NCBI GenBank assembly: GCA_019695305.1
Contig: JAIBAG010000003.1
Location: 62,001 to 126,000 of the forward strand
Direction: 5' to 3'
DNA length: 64,000 nucleotides
From: a bacterium
GTDB lineage: Bacteria > UBA10199 > JAIBAG01
Made by a program: the position numbers and the translations under genes. Positions within the stretch are counted from its first letter, which is position 1. Each line of letters starts with the position of its first letter. The notes beneath the pieces are model-generated. The model was not told the origin of the DNA. It ran no database searches and saw only the letters and a list, made by a program, of their open reading frames with translations. Positions 17,003-25,570 of this stretch are shown here, in pieces.

Positions 17003-18106
17003 ATGAAGAAGACTTTGCACATTTTGTTACTCATCACACTTTTGATTCCACAATTGTGTTATGCCACTCGTCTTAAAGATATAGCCAATTTTAAAGGCGT
17101 GCGTTCCAACCAATTGATTGGTTACGGTTTAGTGGTAGGTCTTGATGGTACCGGCGATTCATCGAGTTCGGACGTGATGAAAAAGACGCTCGCAGAAGCG
17201 TTAGCCAAAATGGGTGTGGGTGTAGATGCTGAAAAGTTTCAGATTAAAAACGTAGCATCGGTGATGGTAACGTCCACACTGCCAGCTTTTGCTAAAATGG
17301 GTTCTACTGTAGATGTTTTAGTGTCCTCCATTGGCGATGCCAAAAGTTTACAGGGTGGTACCTTATTGATGACGCCTCTTAAGGCTGCCAATCAAGAAGT
17401 TTATGCTGTGGCTCAAGGGCCTGTTTCTATTGGCGGCTATCAGGCCGAAGCCCCTGCTGGTGGATCTCAGGTTAAAACCAATCACCAAACTGTAGCCAAG
17501 CTCACCAATGGCGCTACTGTTGAACGAGAAGTAGATTATGGTTTAGAAGGTGCTACCGAATTAACTCTTGCTATTAACGAGCCCGATTTTACTACTGCGG
17601 TGCGTATTGCCACCGTAATTAACGAAAAATTAGAAAGTAAATCCGCCACTGCCGAAGATTCGGGTGGTATTAAAATTAAAGTTCCGCCTGCCTTTAAAGA
17701 TAAAATTGTAACACTTATTGCCTCACTAGAATCTCTTGAAATTGAACCCGATGTTGCTGCTCGTGTGGTGCTGAATGAGCGTACAGGTACAGTAGTAATG
17801 GGTGAAAACGTACGAGTATCTACAGTGGCTGTGTCGCATGGTAGTTTAAGTATTCAAATTGACCAAAGTTACAATGTATCGCAGCCCAATGCTTTGGCAA
17901 AAGGTGAAACTGTAGTTACTCCCGAAACCGACTTTTATGTGGATGATTCTAAAGAAAAGAAATTGGTGTTGGTTCCAGAAGGGGTGAATATTGGCGAAAT
18001 TATCCGTGCACTGAATGCGATTGGTGTGACGCCGCGTGATTTAATATCGGTGTTACAAGCTATTAAGGCTGCCGGAGCTTTGCAGGGAGAGTTGGTACTC
18101 ATATGA
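17003..18106 (+). CDS. flgI: P-ring protein FlgI
   Basis: Periplasmic P-ring subunit around the rod, 367 residues, the standard length. A Sec signal peptide (1-21, ending LCYA) is followed by the conserved start TRLKDIANFKGVRSNQLIGY and GLVVGLDGTGD. Conserved ERTGTVVMG and the C-terminal PRDLISVLQAIKAAGAL are present. It overlaps flgJ by four bases (ATGA). Confidence 0.97.
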   Translation: MKKTLHILLLITLLIPQLCYATRLKDIANFKGVRSNQLIGYGLVVGLDGTGDSSSSDVMKKTLAEALAKMGVGVDAEKFQIKNVASVMVTSTLPAFAKMGSTVDVLVSSIGDAKSLQGGTLLMTPLKAANQEVYAVAQGPVSIGGYQAEAPAGGSQVKTNHQTVAKLTNGATVEREVDYGLEGATELTLAINEPDFTTAVRIATVINEKLESKSATAEDSGGIKIKVPPAFKDKIVTLIASLESLEIEPDVAARVVLNERTGTVVMGENVRVSTVAVSHGSLSIQIDQSYNVSQPNALAKGETVVTPETDFYVDDSKEKKLVLVPEGVNIGEIIRALNAIGVTPRDLISVLQAIKAAGALQGELVLI

Positions 18107-18471
18107 TTTCTACGCTTATGCCAGCATCGGGTTATTTACATGCCGACAAGGCAGGGGATACCAAAACGCGCGAAGAGCAGTGGAATGAGATGAAGCAGTC
18201 AGCCAAGGATTTTGAAGCTTATTTTGTAGGTTCTATTTTTCAAAGTGCGTACCAGTCGATTGAAAAGTCCGACTTATTTGAAGGCGGGTCGGCCAACGAG
18301 TTGTATCAATCGCTGTTTATTGAAGAAATGACCAAGGCAGGGGCTAATTCACCAAGAGGTTTTGGTTTGGCCGATGCTATGCTCAAACAAGTATCGGGTC
18401 GCTATGGGATGACAGAGGCTGATATAGCCCCAAAAGAGACTCAAGTAACTGAAAAGACTAAGGAATTATAA
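18103..18471 (+). CDS. flgJ: FlgJ-type rod-binding protein, no hydrolase domain
   Basis: A 122-residue protein equal to the N-terminal rod-capping half of FlgJ. Conserved core: AKDFEAYFVGSIFQSAYQSI, then ELYQSLFIEEMTKAG. The muramidase half found in enteric FlgJ is absent; such short FlgJ forms are common outside Enterobacteria. The separate SLT gene at 3.7 kb, also under sigma-54, may supply the missing activity. It overlaps flgI by four bases and ends the sigma-54 unit. Confidence 0.9.
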   Translation: MISTLMPASGYLHADKAGDTKTREEQWNEMKQSAKDFEAYFVGSIFQSAYQSIEKSDLFEGGSANELYQSLFIEEMTKAGANSPRGFGLADAMLKQVSGRYGMTEADIAPKETQVTEKTKEL

Positions 18472-18486
18472 ATGTTAAAAAAGTAT

Positions 18487-18513
18487 TTAAGTTTTTCTGT
18501 AATCTTCCGTACA
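18487..18513 (+). promoter_or_regulatory. FliA-type promoter for flgM operon
   Basis: TTAA (18487-18490), 15 bases, then TCCGTACA (18506-18513). It shares the AAGTTTT stretch and CCGT core with the fliC site. It lies in the 71-base gap between flgJ and flgM and starts about 30 bases before flgM. It would place the anti-sigma factor FlgM under its own target, as in other flagellar cascades. Confidence 0.55.
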
Positions 18514-18542
18514 GAATTGGTAGGAAGGGAACTTTGTAGAGT

Positions 18543-18848
18543 ATGAAGATCATACCACAAGAAATAAGTCCTGCGGGCGTACAAGCTCGTAAGACTTCAA
18601 AAGCTCAAGGTTCTAAAACCGCCAATTCTCAATCGGGAGAGAAAGCTTCGGCGGGAGAAGGGGATAGTGTAGACATCTCCTCCACCGGAAGCCAACTCAA
18701 ATCGTTGGGGGCCCAGTTAAAACAGGTCCCTGACATCCGGACTGAACGTGTCCAGAGTCTTAAGGCGGAAGTAGAATCGGGTCAATACAACCCTCCTGCA
18801 GATCAGGTTGCCCAAGCGCTTATAGACACTGTACGTCTGTTCGGCTGA
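18543..18848 (+). CDS. flgM: Anti-sigma-28 factor FlgM
   Basis: Binds and holds FliA until the hook is complete, then is exported. A 101-residue protein of typical size. The N-terminal half is disordered (Ser/Lys/Gly-rich) and the C-terminal FliA-binding part is RVQSLKAEVESGQYNPPADQ then VAQALIDTVRLF. VDISSTGSQL is also typical of the family. flgN follows 12 bases later. Confidence 0.92.
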   Translation: MKIIPQEISPAGVQARKTSKAQGSKTANSQSGEKASAGEGDSVDISSTGSQLKSLGAQLKQVPDIRTERVQSLKAEVESGQYNPPADQVAQALIDTVRLFG

Positions 18849-18860
18849 TGGGGAACCTTC

Positions 18861-19370
18861 ATGTCTGAAAATATTTTGGACCGTCTAGGGCATGTCCTGA
18901 CGGAACTAACCAACCTGCTTCATAACCTTGTTGAGGCCTTACGTGAAGAACGTGAAGCTATCATCGATTTTAATCTTTCACAAATTCAGGAAATTTATAA
19001 GAAGAAGAATGATATTTTAAATCGTATTCCTGTTTTGGAAAGGGAGCGCACCGAAACAACCCGCACCTTGGCCGCAGAACTAGGATTTAAAACTGTTCCA
19101 ACATTAAGTGTTATATTTGAAAAACTTACCGATAGGCAAAAAGCCGAAATATTAAGCGATAAGCTTTCTTGCTTAAAATCTCTTGCTCAAGCCGCTCAGG
19201 AATTTAACGATACTCAAAAACAATTTGTAGCTCACACGTTGGCGCATATCCAAAATTCACTTAAATTTATTGAAGCTATGCAGGGAAGAGCCAGTTTTGC
19301 TGGTTATAACAAAACAGGCAATATGACTGATACCAGTTTGGTAATGAGTACCACCAGTAGAACGGCATAA
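18861..19370 (+). CDS. flgN: FlgN-like export chaperone for FlgK/FlgL
   Basis: A 169-residue, mostly helical coiled-coil protein with ENILDRLGHVLTELTNLLHN and REEREAIIDFNLSQIQEIYK, typical of FlgN. FlgN binds the hook-filament junction proteins before export, and both clients are encoded directly downstream. GGGGAA lies ahead of ATG 18861. Its C-terminus (about 145-169) is polar and disordered. Confidence 0.86.
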   Translation: MSENILDRLGHVLTELTNLLHNLVEALREEREAIIDFNLSQIQEIYKKKNDILNRIPVLERERTETTRTLAAELGFKTVPTLSVIFEKLTDRQKAEILSDKLSCLKSLAQAAQEFNDTQKQFVAHTLAHIQNSLKFIEAMQGRASFAGYNKTGNMTDTSLVMSTTSRTA

Positions 19371-19379
19371 GGGGACACC

Positions 19380-21164
19380 ATGGGAAGTAATTTTACAGTC
19401 TTTCAATCAGCGGTAACAGCTCTTACGGCTAATTCGCAAGCGCTAAGCGTTACGTCACAAAATATTTCTAATATTAATACCCCGGGTTATTCTCGTCAGA
19501 CTGTTTCGTTTGAAACACGTCAACCGCAAACTATTGGTACTATTGAGTTAGGTTTGGGTGTGCAAATAGGAAGCATTTTACGTAGTGTCGATTCGTTTGC
19601 TGAATTAAGGTTGCAGGAAGCAAATAGTGATAATGGATATCAAAAATCGGTATCCGAAAACTTACAGGCGCTTGAAGCTATTTTTAATGAAATTAATACA
19701 GCTGGTTTGTCACAGTTCATGAGTGATTTTTTTAATGCATTTCACGAAGTTTCATCCGATCCAGAAAGTATTGCAAGCCGTTTAGGTGTATTGGGGAAGG
19801 CGGATGTACTCAGTCAGCATTTTCATACACTGTCGGAAGGATTAGACAATGCCAAAGAGTTTATTGATACCAGTATCAATGATTCAGTTGCGGCCATTAA
19901 CGATTTACTTAGGCAAATTTCTGATTTGAGTGTGAGTATTAATAGTACCAATGATGAAGCGGGACTTGTACTTAAAGATCAAAGAGGTCAAAAACTACAG
20001 GAATTGGCGCATTATTTAGATATTTCTTCTATTGAAACCAGTGATGGTACTTTTCAGGTATATACGGCTAATGGTATTCAAATGGTTAACGGTTCTACTT
20101 ATGCCACAGTAGCCACTGCAGTGAACATCGATAATGAAAACCAGCTCGATGTTACAATAGCCATTGGTAATAATTCAACCCCGGTTGATCTTACTAACAA
20201 GATTAGTAATGGATATTTGTCGGGGCTTATTTCTGTACGTGATGACAGTATTTTATCTTATCAGCGTCAAATTGATGAGTTGGCATTTGAATTATCACGG
20301 CAGGTTAATTTGATACATCAAGGTGGCTATGCACTCGATGGTACGACAAACCTTGATTTCTTTGATGATGTTCTAACCAACTATGCTGATACCAATGAAA
20401 AGTTAACTCAACTTAGAAATAGTAGTGGCGATCGTTTGGATATTGGAATTGGAGATACCATCTCTATTGGGGGTACTGTTGGGGTTACTGCCATAAGTGG
20501 AACGCTCAATGTTGATAAATTTACAACTCTAGGCGATTTAGCTTCTTATGTTCAAACCCGTCTTCGTGCAGCCGGTGATGGAACAGAAACTGCGGTAATA
20601 CAAAGCGACGGTTCTATTTTGGTAACTGCTGGTGCAAGTGCAATAACGGGGCTCACATTCTCAATTAGTGGTAATTCAGCCTTTAATTCAGTTTTTACTT
20701 ATCCAACACCCATTGCTATTGCAGGTACAGGTGATTCTGGAGGATTGGTAACGGCCACTGGTGTTGCTGAAAGCATTGGTGTTAGCTCCGATGTTGAAGG
20801 CGCACCTGCCAAACTTGCGGCAGCAGGCTCATCTTCTGAATTGCCTGGGGGTAATTCTAATGCATTAGATTTGGTGGCTTTGCAAAGCAGTAATATTGAT
20901 TTATCGACAGGGAGTACCAATTTCACATCATTTTATGGAAACCTTTTGGCGCAAATTGGTAGCGAAACCTCATCGGCTAAACATTCGCTTGAATTTACAG
21001 ATGGTGTGTTGCAACAGGCGCAACTTGATCGTGAACGTACTTCGGGTGTGTCTCTTGAAGAAGAACAGATTAATCTGGTGAAATTCCAGGCTGCTTTCCA
21101 AGCGGCTTCCCAGCTTATTAATGTTGCCAGTAAACTTTTGGAAATATTGTCTAATTTGGGATAG
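19380..21164 (+). CDS. flgK: Hook-filament junction protein FlgK (HAP1)
   Basis: First junction protein on the hook, 594 residues. The N-terminal motif NSQALSVTSQNISNINTPGY and the C-terminal LEEEQINLVKFQAAFQAASQ plus LINVASKLLEIL are diagnostic. An extra domain at about residues 350-455 contains QTRLRAAGDGTE, VTAGASAITGL and FTYPTPIA. Nearly the same segment occurs in FlgL next door. AAGGGGA precedes ATG 19380. It belongs to the flgM-flgN-flgK-flgL unit. Confidence 0.95.
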   Translation: MGSNFTVFQSAVTALTANSQALSVTSQNISNINTPGYSRQTVSFETRQPQTIGTIELGLGVQIGSILRSVDSFAELRLQEANSDNGYQKSVSENLQALEAIFNEINTAGLSQFMSDFFNAFHEVSSDPESIASRLGVLGKADVLSQHFHTLSEGLDNAKEFIDTSINDSVAAINDLLRQISDLSVSINSTNDEAGLVLKDQRGQKLQELAHYLDISSIETSDGTFQVYTANGIQMVNGSTYATVATAVNIDNENQLDVTIAIGNNSTPVDLTNKISNGYLSGLISVRDDSILSYQRQIDELAFELSRQVNLIHQGGYALDGTTNLDFFDDVLTNYADTNEKLTQLRNSSGDRLDIGIGDTISIGGTVGVTAISGTLNVDKFTTLGDLASYVQTRLRAAGDGTETAVIQSDGSILVTAGASAITGLTFSISGNSAFNSVFTYPTPIAIAGTGDSGGLVTATGVAESIGVSSDVEGAPAKLAAAGSSSELPGGNSNALDLVALQSSNIDLSTGSTNFTSFYGNLLAQIGSETSSAKHSLEFTDGVLQQAQLDRERTSGVSLEEEQINLVKFQAAFQAASQLINVASKLLEILSNLG

Positions 21165-21179
21165 CAGAAAGGATTTTTT

Positions 21180-22457
21180 ATGTCAGTTAATCGTGTTACA
21201 TTTAGTTCGCAGCAACTTGTTATTCGAGATAACTTATCACGTGTACAGCGGCAATATGAAGAGGCTAGTGTCCCGGCTACCACGGGCAAGCGCATCAATT
21301 CACTTTCAGACGATCCTTCGGTTTCTTCCCGTCTTTTATTAACGCGTCGTAATGTGGCAAGTAATGAACAGTTTCAAAAAAATATCACCAGTGCTCGTTT
21401 ACGTTTTAACGAAACAGATTCGGCTTTAGGTACAGCGGGTGATATTTTGCAAAAAATACGTGACCTGGTACTAGATGGTAATAATGCTACCATTTCTAGT
21501 GGTGCTCTTAGTCTTATTTCCGATCAGCTTCAAGCCCTCAAAGACGATTTGGTAGGTGAGGCCAATTCACAAGTTGATGGCAAATACATTTTTTCTGGTA
21601 CAGCTACCGCGACTCAACCTTTTACAGGAAGTCCTGGTATTTTTAACGGCAATAGCAATTCATTAGCATTGTATGTTAATGAAACTCAAACAACTGATTT
21701 GTCGCTAGACGGTAATGAAATTTTTACAGGCTCGGTTGCAACGGCAACGGGCTCATCTTTACTCACAACTTTAAAAGACAGTTCTGGAAACAGTTTTAAG
21801 CTTGAAGCTGGAGATAGCATTAGTTTTGCGGCTACAATTGGTGCAGGAACTGTGAATACAACTTACACTGTAACAGCCAACAGTACGCTTACGGATGTGG
21901 CAACTTCTCTTCAAACCGCGTTACGAGCTGCTGGAGATGGCACTGAAGTAGTAACCGTAACTGCCGGTGGTGCCTTAAGGGTTACCGCAGGAGCTACAGC
22001 TATTACGGGTTTAGAATTAAGTGTTTCCGGGAATACCGATTTTAATACAGCTTTTACTTATTCATCGCCCATTGCACCATCAGCATCGGCCAATTCGGAT
22101 ACGCTAAAAAGCGGGAGTGGTATTGATATTTTTGAAACCATCGACAAGCTTATTGAAGGCTTGACGAATCGTGATTCGACCCAGGTAGGTGTGTATTTAG
22201 ACGATTTGGATACAGGTATTAACCAGGTATTAAACGGTCGGGCAGCGGTTGGTTTGCGTCAGCAGCGCTTGGATATTATTGAAGCTACAGTAAATGATGC
22301 GTCGGTTCGTTTGATAGCGTCATTGTCGGATATTGAGGATGCTGATTTGGATAAATCTCTTAGTGATCTGGTAACGCGTGAAACGGCTTTAAGGCTAGTA
22401 TTTTCGAGTGCGTCGCGTATTTTGTCGACGGTAAGCGGAATTCAGTTGAATACCTAA
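21180..22457 (+). CDS. flgL: Hook-filament junction protein FlgL (HAP3)
   Basis: Second junction protein, 425 residues, longer than enteric FlgL (about 317). The flagellin-like N-terminus (QRQYEEASVPATTGKRINSL then SDDPSVSSRLL) and C-terminal coiled coil (LSDIEDADLDKSLSDLVTRE) identify it. The extra length is mostly an inserted domain at about residues 195-307 that resembles one in FlgK (QTALRAAGDGTE, VTAGATAITGL, FTYSSPIA). AGAAAGGA precedes ATG 21180. It converges with the E/K-rich gene three bases on. Confidence 0.93.
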   Translation: MSVNRVTFSSQQLVIRDNLSRVQRQYEEASVPATTGKRINSLSDDPSVSSRLLLTRRNVASNEQFQKNITSARLRFNETDSALGTAGDILQKIRDLVLDGNNATISSGALSLISDQLQALKDDLVGEANSQVDGKYIFSGTATATQPFTGSPGIFNGNSNSLALYVNETQTTDLSLDGNEIFTGSVATATGSSLLTTLKDSSGNSFKLEAGDSISFAATIGAGTVNTTYTVTANSTLTDVATSLQTALRAAGDGTEVVTVTAGGALRVTAGATAITGLELSVSGNTDFNTAFTYSSPIAPSASANSDTLKSGSGIDIFETIDKLIEGLTNRDSTQVGVYLDDLDTGINQVLNGRAAVGLRQQRLDIIEATVNDASVRLIASLSDIEDADLDKSLSDLVTRETALRLVFSSASRILSTVSGIQLNT

Positions 22458-22460
22458 ATA

Positions 22461-23750
22461 CTAAAAGATGAGCTGCGAAACAGCTTCAGGTGTGATGCGT
22501 TGTTGTGCTTTTCTAAAGTTTTGGGCTGGAATACCATCGGTTATTTCTTCTAAAATCTTTTTTACTTCCTCAAAACGTTCCACTTTTTTAACTTGTATTT
22601 GAGGGGTTGAAGCTTTGGTGTTATTTTTAAGTGAATGTTCGTAGTAAGCTTTCATTTCTTTTAACGAGCTGCGTGTCTCTTGAATGTCTTGTAGTGTTTT
22701 GTCGAAATAATTGAGTAGTTTCCCACTTACCTCCGACTCAAGAGATGATGCCGGTGTTTGAGCTATTACATTTGCCAGTTCGTGTGACTGTTGATTGACT
22801 TTGTGTGAGAGATCGTCCACTTTTTCGAGGTCAAATTCCACACGGGTTAATGCTGGAAGAGGAGTTGTTGGGGTACTATCTTCCTGGTTTTGTAAGTTAA
22901 GACGTAAGCTTTCAACTAAATCGCCTAATGATACGTTTTTTTCATGGTTACTTTTTTTTGTAACTTTAGATGGATTTTCGTCGGTTGTGGGAGGCGCTTC
23001 ATCGTTTTTCTTTAATTCGGTGTTTTCTTCTATAGCAGCGGCATTTTTCGCATCTTCTTTCTCTTTAATATTTGCTGCACGGGTGTCTTCGGCGCTAATT
23101 TCATTTTGCTTGGCTGCTACATCGTGACTTTCATCTTTTTCCGTTTTTGGATGAGAATGAGTATCTTTTTCGGCAAATTCTGTTTTTTTACGAGAGAGCT
23201 TTTCTTTTTTAAAGTTTTCTTTTGCGTATTCAGATGCAGCAAAAAGATCGTCGGCTTTATGGTGATGCTCTTTTGATTTTTCAGAATCCTCAAAGGATAC
23301 TTTAGTGTATTTGGATGAGTCAAAAAGGTCGTCGGCTTCATGGTGATACTCCTTTGGTTTGCCAGACGTTTCAATGTGAATTTTTTCGGCTTCTTTTTTA
23401 TAGGTATCAAATTTTTGAATAAATTCCTGCTTTTGGACTTCTTTTTTTTCGGGAGCCTTTTCGGCTGCTGCTTTTTTAAAACGTTCAATAACGTCCTCCG
23501 ATTTATTCAGCTTTTCTTCCACTTTTTCAGTTTTTTCCATCACCTCCGATACCCGTACTTCAAAGTCGGTTTGGTGTTTGAGGGGAGTTTCTTCTTTTTT
23601 AAGCGAAATTTGGGTGCTTTGTGAATTGACTTCCGGTACACGGGTAGGAGATGGGCTTTTAAGCTCCGTTTTTTTCATTTCCCCTGTATAAACAGGCGCT
23701 GTATCGCGTGTAACCGATCCCAACTTATTATAGCTTAAAAATTCATTCAT
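22461..23750 (-). CDS. E/K-rich coiled-coil protein under FliA-type control
   Basis: Unrecognised protein of 429 residues. The start is set at ATG 23750, which has GGAG nine bases upstream and a FliA-type promoter just before it; a longer in-frame opening to 23831 would begin upstream of that promoter. Residues about 30-270 are highly charged and probably disordered or helical, with an imperfect repeat (KE-HH-ADDLF-S-Y-K-F, two copies). The C-terminal 140 residues are less charged and coiled-coil-like (LPALTRVEFDLEKVDDLSHK, LNYFDKTLQDIQETRSSLKE). No signal peptide or membrane segment is seen. It lies between flgL and motA on the opposite strand. A secreted or cytoplasmic flagellar accessory role is possible; FliK-like hook-length control was considered but no FliK C-terminal motif is seen. 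Confidence 0.7.
   Translation of the reverse strand: MNEFLSYNKLGSVTRDTAPVYTGEMKKTELKSPSPTRVPEVNSQSTQISLKKEETPLKHQTDFEVRVSEVMEKTEKVEEKLNKSEDVIERFKKAAAEKAPEKKEVQKQEFIQKFDTYKKEAEKIHIETSGKPKEYHHEADDLFDSSKYTKVSFEDSEKSKEHHHKADDLFAASEYAKENFKKEKLSRKKTEFAEKDTHSHPKTEKDESHDVAAKQNEISAEDTRAANIKEKEDAKNAAAIEENTELKKNDEAPPTTDENPSKVTKKSNHEKNVSLGDLVESLRLNLQNQEDSTPTTPLPALTRVEFDLEKVDDLSHKVNQQSHELANVIAQTPASSLESEVSGKLLNYFDKTLQDIQETRSSLKEMKAYYEHSLKNNTKASTPQIQVKKVERFEEVKKILEEITDGIPAQNFRKAQQRITPEAVSQLIF
23211..23354 (-). repeat. Tandem 27-residue repeat in the E/K-rich gene
   Basis: Two copies lie at 23292-23354 and 23211-23273, with an 81-base period. The protein units are KEYHHEADDLFDSSKYTKVS and KEHHHKADDLFAASEYAKEN, each followed by F. 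Thirteen of 21 aligned positions match. The His-His-x-Ala-Asp-Asp core could bind metal, but that is a guess. Confidence 0.75.
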
Positions 23751-23770
23751 CTTAAAAGTCTCCACTAATA

Positions 23771-23797
23771 CAGACGGCAATTTCTGCCTAATCTTTA
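23771..23797 (-). promoter_or_regulatory. FliA-type promoter for the E/K-rich gene
   Basis: On the minus strand TAAA (23797-23794), 15 bases, GCCGTCTG (23778-23771). The -35 and the GCCG core match the sigma-28 consensus exactly. Transcription would start near 23764, leaving a short leader holding GGAG before ATG 23750. This is one of the two best FliA-type sites in the window. Confidence 0.7.
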
Positions 23798-23885
23798 GCT
23801 CTTTTTTTGACCAATCTTTGCCTAGCCCCATTATTAGTATAATAAGTATATGAAATTATTATGTAATTTTTTTTATCTTTTTATT

Positions 23886-23912
23886 TAAGATATGGGAAGG
23901 GTGTGCCGTAAA
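23886..23912 (+). promoter_or_regulatory. FliA-type promoter for motA-motB
   Basis: TAAG (23886-23889), 15 bases, GCCGTAAA (23905-23912), close to the TAAA-N15-GCCGATAA consensus and 33 bases before the motA ATG. It is divergent from the E/K-rich gene's promoter across about 90 AT-rich bases. Confidence 0.68.
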
Positions 23913-23944
23913 GGTAGTGTATCCAATAATAAAGAGGTTCAATC

Positions 23945-24718
23945 ATGGATTTGGCAACAATCATTGGGCTGGTGGTAGCTTTAGGCGGGATTATCGGCGG
24001 ACTTATTGTGGAAGGGGGTAATATTATGCAAATTACCGCCCCAACAGCTGCCATGATTGTGCTTGGGGGCACCATTGGTGCCACCATGATTACCTTTCCA
24101 CTCAAAACCTTTATTACAGCGATGAAAGGTATTTCTAACTTGTTTAAGCCCAAAATGCTGGACCCCGGCACGATTATTGAAGACTTAGTTAAATATTCAG
24201 TGAAAGCCAGAAAGGATGGCATTATCTCTTTGGAAGCTGATGTTAAAGAAATCCAAGATCCCTTTCTTAAAAAGGCACTGATGATGGCCATAGATGGTGC
24301 TGATCCTAAAGAGCTGCACGAAAGTTTAGAAATGCAATTAGGTTATATGGCAGAGCACGGAGCAAAAGCCCCCAAAGTTTGGGAAGCGGCTGGTGCGTAT
24401 GCTCCCACAGTAGGTATTATCGGTGCCGTGATGGGTCTTATTCAGGTTATGGGTCACTTAGATAATATTGAAGAAGTGGGTCATGGTATTGCCGTAGCGT
24501 TTGTGGCCACAATCTACGGTTTGCTTTGTGCTAACATTATTATGTTACCTGCTGCCGGAAAACTGGCGGCTCTACATAAAAGCAATATGGTGGTTTACGA
24601 AATGGTTATTGCCGGCGTGCTTCTAGTAATAGAAGGTGTAAACCCCATGGTAATGCGCGATAAATTGGCTGCGTTTTTTGTGGATAATGTTTTAAAGGCT
24701 GAAGAAGAAAAGAAATAG
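23945..24718 (+). CDS. motA: Flagellar stator protein MotA
   Basis: Proton- or sodium-conducting stator subunit of the inner membrane, 257 residues. Four membrane segments are visible: TIIGLVVALGGIIGGLIVEG, AAMIVLGGTIGATMITFPLK, and two late segments around YAPTVGIIGAVMGLIQVMGH and FVATIYGLLCANIIMLPAAG. The cytoplasmic loop carries the charged torque region. The MDLATIIGL start and short loop look more like the PomA/MotA type of non-enteric bacteria; the coupling ion cannot be read. AGAGGT precedes ATG 23945. Confidence 0.95.
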   Translation: MDLATIIGLVVALGGIIGGLIVEGGNIMQITAPTAAMIVLGGTIGATMITFPLKTFITAMKGISNLFKPKMLDPGTIIEDLVKYSVKARKDGIISLEADVKEIQDPFLKKALMMAIDGADPKELHESLEMQLGYMAEHGAKAPKVWEAAGAYAPTVGIIGAVMGLIQVMGHLDNIEEVGHGIAVAFVATIYGLLCANIIMLPAAGKLAALHKSNMVVYEMVIAGVLLVIEGVNPMVMRDKLAAFFVDNVLKAEEEKK

Positions 24719-24727
24719 GGGGCCTAG

Positions 24728-25567
24728 GTGTCTAAGAAAAAAGCGCATGCCGAAGAACATGTTAACCACGAACGTTGGCTGGTATCCTACGCCGATTTCA
24801 TCACTCTTTTGTTTGCTTTCTTTGTTGTTCTTTTTTCATCTGCACAGGTTGATTCATCTAAATCTCAGGCTATGTCGGTAGCAATGGAGCGAGCCTTTGA
24901 ACGTTTTTCAATTTTTAAATACGTCTCCGGCGATGAAATAGGTCAATCCAATTCAGGGAGTGCAGCGGGCAATACTAAAAAATATCGTGATTATCTGATG
25001 CGCAACGAAGAAGGCGTTCCTATCATGGTTCCTTCCATAGTGAGTGATGTGGATGTAATGCCCAAAGGTTTGGATGATTCACAAGATGAAAAGTCTTTAA
25101 GTGACGATCAAAGTAAAAAAATGGCTGAGCTCGAAAAGCTAAGCCAGGTTCAAATGCAAATTATGGATATACTGGGCAAAAATGATGAGAAAAAAATGGA
25201 AGTTAAAAGAGAAGCTCGTGGTGTGGTGATAAGTCTTAAAGAAGCCGCGTTATTTCAGGCAAATTCAACTGAGATTAGCCCCGATATGCTCCCTTTTTTA
25301 ACGGGAATTAGCTATATTTTGTCGGGTGTTCCCAATTTTGTGCGTGTGGAGGGATATTCTGGCGCTTCTAATATTCAAGAGGCTTGGTCAATTTCGGCTA
25401 AAAGAAGCGGAAGGGTTATTGAGTGGCTTTCTACTACTGGTAAACTAGATGCCAAACGATTTGTATCTATTGCTTACGGGAATCAAAGAAGCAGGCATCT
25501 TGAGGCAGAAAATGACGATCGTGTAGATATTGTGTTGATGTCACGTGAAAACGAAAAATATAGGTAA
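24728..25567 (+). CDS. motB: Flagellar stator protein MotB, copy 1
   Basis: Anchors the stator to peptidoglycan, 279 residues, starting at GTG 24728 with an AGGGGG site six bases ahead. One N-terminal membrane helix with the ion-binding Asp23 (SYADFITLLFAFFVVLFSS). The OmpA-like C-terminal domain (about 155-275) has SLKEAALFQANSTEISPDML and VEGYSGASNIQEAWSISAKR. The usual G-H-T-D element reads GYSG, so wall binding may differ from E. coli MotB. Its first 38 residues are identical to those of the next gene. Confidence 0.93.
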   Translation: MSKKKAHAEEHVNHERWLVSYADFITLLFAFFVVLFSSAQVDSSKSQAMSVAMERAFERFSIFKYVSGDEIGQSNSGSAAGNTKKYRDYLMRNEEGVPIMVPSIVSDVDVMPKGLDDSQDEKSLSDDQSKKMAELEKLSQVQMQIMDILGKNDEKKMEVKREARGVVISLKEAALFQANSTEISPDMLPFLTGISYILSGVPNFVRVEGYSGASNIQEAWSISAKRSGRVIEWLSTTGKLDAKRFVSIAYGNQRSRHLEAENDDRVDIVLMSRENEKYR

Positions 25568-25570
25568 TAT

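Noticed and set aside
22461-23750. FliK (hook-length control) for the E/K-rich gene
   Set aside because: No FliK C-terminal motif or Gln/Pro-rich pattern; only the flagellar setting fits.
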